Below are positions 6,621 through 7,983 of a DNA stretch of 7,983 nucleotides, piece by piece; position 1 is the first letter of the stretch, and every line of letters starts with the position of its first letter. The stretch is from an uncultured Micrococcales bacterium (GTDB taxonomy: Bacteria; Actinomycetota; Actinomycetes; S36-B12; UBA10799). The position numbers and the translations under genes were made by a program. Location of the stretch: positions 1 through 7,983 of the forward strand of contig CALFYG010000235.1 of the NCBI GenBank assembly GCA_937952095.1, written 5' to 3'. The notes below the pieces were generated by a model, which ran no database searches, was not told the origin of the DNA, and saw nothing but the letters and a program-made list of their open reading frames with translations.

Positions 6621-7462
6621 ACGACATCGAGATCGCCACAACCCTGGCCGGTGCGCTGCCGTGGCTGCAGCGCTGGCACGGTCAGACCGTCGTCATCAAG
6701 TACGGCGGTCACGCAATGGTCGACGATGACCTGCGCAAGGCCTTCGCCGAGGACGTCGTGTTCCTCAAACTCGCCGGGATCAAGCCTGTGATCGTGCACG
6801 GCGGTGGCCCGCAGATCACTGACATGTTGTCCCGGCTCGACGTGCCCACCGAGTTCGTCGACGGCCGCCGGGTCACGACGCCGGAGGTCATGGACGTCGT
6901 GCGTATGGTGCTCGTCGGGCAGGTCCAGCGCGAGCTGGTCGGATTGATCAACCAGCACGGGCCGTTCGCCGTCGGGCTCAGCGGGGAGGACGCGCACCTG
7001 CTGACCGCCGAGGCGCGCAGCGAGGCGCTCGGGTTGGTGGGTGACATCACCGAGGTGCGTCCCGAGTTCGTACACACCCTCCTTGAGGACGACTTGATCC
7101 CCGTGGTCTCGACCGTCAGTCGCAGCGACGACGGCCTGGTCTACAACGTGAACGCGGACTCGGCGGCGGCAGCGCTGGCCGTCGCGCTCGGCGCAGTGAA
7201 GCTGGTCGTGCTCACCGACGTGGCCGGCCTCTACCGCGACTGGCCGACCTGCGCCGACTTCGTGAATCAGATCTCGCCGGCCGAGTTGCGCGACATCCTG
7301 CCGACCCTGGATGCCGGGATGCTGCCCAAGATGGAGGCCTGCCTCGAAGCCGTGGACGGTGGTGTGACCCGGGCCCACGTGGTGGATGGCAGGATCGCCC
7401 ACGCCGTCCTGGTGGAGGTCTTCACGGATTCAGGGATCGGCACGATGGTGGTGGACGAATGA
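6617..7462 (+). CDS. argB: N-acetylglutamate kinase
   Basis: Complete 281-residue amino-acid-kinase-family enzyme that phosphorylates N-acetylglutamate with ATP, the second and usually controlled step of arginine synthesis. Motifs: VVIKYGGHAM with the catalytic Lys28, IVHGGGPQI (59-67) of the glycine-rich substrate loop, GRRVT (83-87), GLSGEDAHLL (120-129), YNVNADSAA (176-184), VLTDVAGLY (198-206), and GMLPKMEA with Lys238 region plus VDGGVTRAHVVDGR. About 23 residues with an amphipathic stretch (IATTLAGALPWLQRW) precede the core. An N-terminal helix of this kind is known in arginine-inhibited hexameric kinases, and the C-terminal EVFTDSGIGT also fits them, so feedback inhibition by arginine is likely but inferred. 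No Shine-Dalgarno is evident; initiation at ATGA (6617-6620) is probably coupled to argJ translation. Confidence 0.97.
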   Translation: MNDIEIATTLAGALPWLQRWHGQTVVIKYGGHAMVDDDLRKAFAEDVVFLKLAGIKPVIVHGGGPQITDMLSRLDVPTEFVDGRRVTTPEVMDVVRMVLVGQVQRELVGLINQHGPFAVGLSGEDAHLLTAEARSEALGLVGDITEVRPEFVHTLLEDDLIPVVSTVSRSDDGLVYNVNADSAAAALAVALGAVKLVVLTDVAGLYRDWPTCADFVNQISPAELRDILPTLDAGMLPKMEACLEAVDGGVTRAHVVDGRIAHAVLVEVFTDSGIGTMVVDE

Positions 7463-7983
7463 TGACCTCCTCCTCGCAATGGACCGATCGCTGGCGCGCG
7501 GTGATGAGTGACAACTACGGCACCCCGCCGATCGTCATCGTGCGTGGTCAGGGCGCGACCGTCTGGGATGCTGATGGCCGCGAGTATCTCGACATGGTCG
7601 CCGGCATCGCTGTGAACGCCCTTGGGCACGCCCACCCTGCCGTGCAGGAGGCCGTGGCCACCCAGATGGCGCAGTACGGCCACACGAGCAACCTGGCCAT
7701 CCACCCTGCGGGTGTCGAACTTGCCGAACGGCTCATCGCCCTTGCGGGCAGGCCGGGCCGGGTCTTCTTCTGCAACTCCGGCGCCGAGGCCAACGAGGCG
7801 GCCTTCAAGGTGGCGCGGTTGACAGGACGCAGCGTCGTCCACGCGGCGGAGGGTGCCTTCCATGGCCGCACCATGGGCGCCCTGACGTTGACCGGGCAGC
7901 CCGCCAAACGGGCGCCGTTCGAGCCCCTGGTCCCGGGTGTGGAGTACTTCCCGTTCGGCCAGGTACCGCAGGTCGGTGTGGAC
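7459..7983 (+). CDS. argD: Acetylornithine aminotransferase, 5' part (partial)
   Basis: The first 175 codons of a PLP-dependent class III aminotransferase, which converts N-acetylglutamate-5-semialdehyde plus glutamate to N-acetylornithine; related enzymes may also serve lysine synthesis. Visible marks are DNYGTPPIVIVRGQGATVWDADG, YLDMVAGIAVNALGHAHP (43-60), HTSNLAIHP, the phosphate-binding FFCNSGAEANEAAFKVAR (103-120) and the FHGRTMGALTLTG segment (134-146) that stacks on PLP. The PLP-binding lysine lies beyond the window end, so catalytic integrity cannot be checked. Two adjacent in-frame ATGs exist: 7459 (ATGA overlap, like the other junctions) and 7462. I take 7459 by analogy; the difference is one methionine. 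No strong Shine-Dalgarno precedes either. It follows argB directly in the same operon. Confidence 0.95.
   Translation, partial: MMTSSSQWTDRWRAVMSDNYGTPPIVIVRGQGATVWDADGREYLDMVAGIAVNALGHAHPAVQEAVATQMAQYGHTSNLAIHPAGVELAERLIALAGRPGRVFFCNSGAEANEAAFKVARLTGRSVVHAAEGAFHGRTMGALTLTGQPAKRAPFEPLVPGVEYFPFGQVPQVGVD

Overview
The window looks like a chromosomal segment from a high-G+C actinobacterium. Codon third positions are strongly G/C-biased throughout. The gene order, pheS-pheT close to argC-argJ-argB-argD, is the arrangement known from Mycobacterium, Streptomyces and relatives. The protein sequences (ArgB with an N-terminal helix before KYGGHAM, PheT of about 810 residues) fit that group. I cannot name a genus from sequence alone.

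Layout: positions 1-189 hold the 3' end of pheS. It overlaps by one base (TGATG) the complete pheT at 189-2621. Together they encode the two subunits of phenylalanyl-tRNA synthetase. A 126-bp gap (2622-2747) between converging genes contains an unusual 19-bp repeat array, arranged as nested inverted repeats around one axis near 2681. A single minus-strand gene (2748-4397, or from 4412) encodes an AMP-forming acyl-CoA synthetase/ligase of the FadD type that I cannot assign to a substrate. About 73 bp separates it from the divergent argC. That gap holds a candidate ArgR operator and a -10-like hexamer placed so that argC could be leaderless.

From 4471 to the window end, argC, argJ, argB and the first part of argD run head to tail with 4-base ATGA overlaps at every junction. 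They encode the acetylated steps of arginine biosynthesis: ArgJ makes N-acetylglutamate by recycling the acetyl group from N-acetylornithine, ArgB phosphorylates it, ArgC reduces the acyl phosphate to the semialdehyde, and ArgD transaminates it to N-acetylornithine. ArgD is cut by the window edge. The rest of the pathway (argF, argR, argG, argH in relatives) would be expected just downstream.

Most of the window is ordinary core metabolism. The parts worth a second look are the repeat/hairpin element at 2646-2740, the argC control region at 4440-4470, and the acyl-CoA ligase, which has a non-standard P-loop and sits between two housekeeping loci. I see no evidence of a new defence, mobile or CRISPR-type system.
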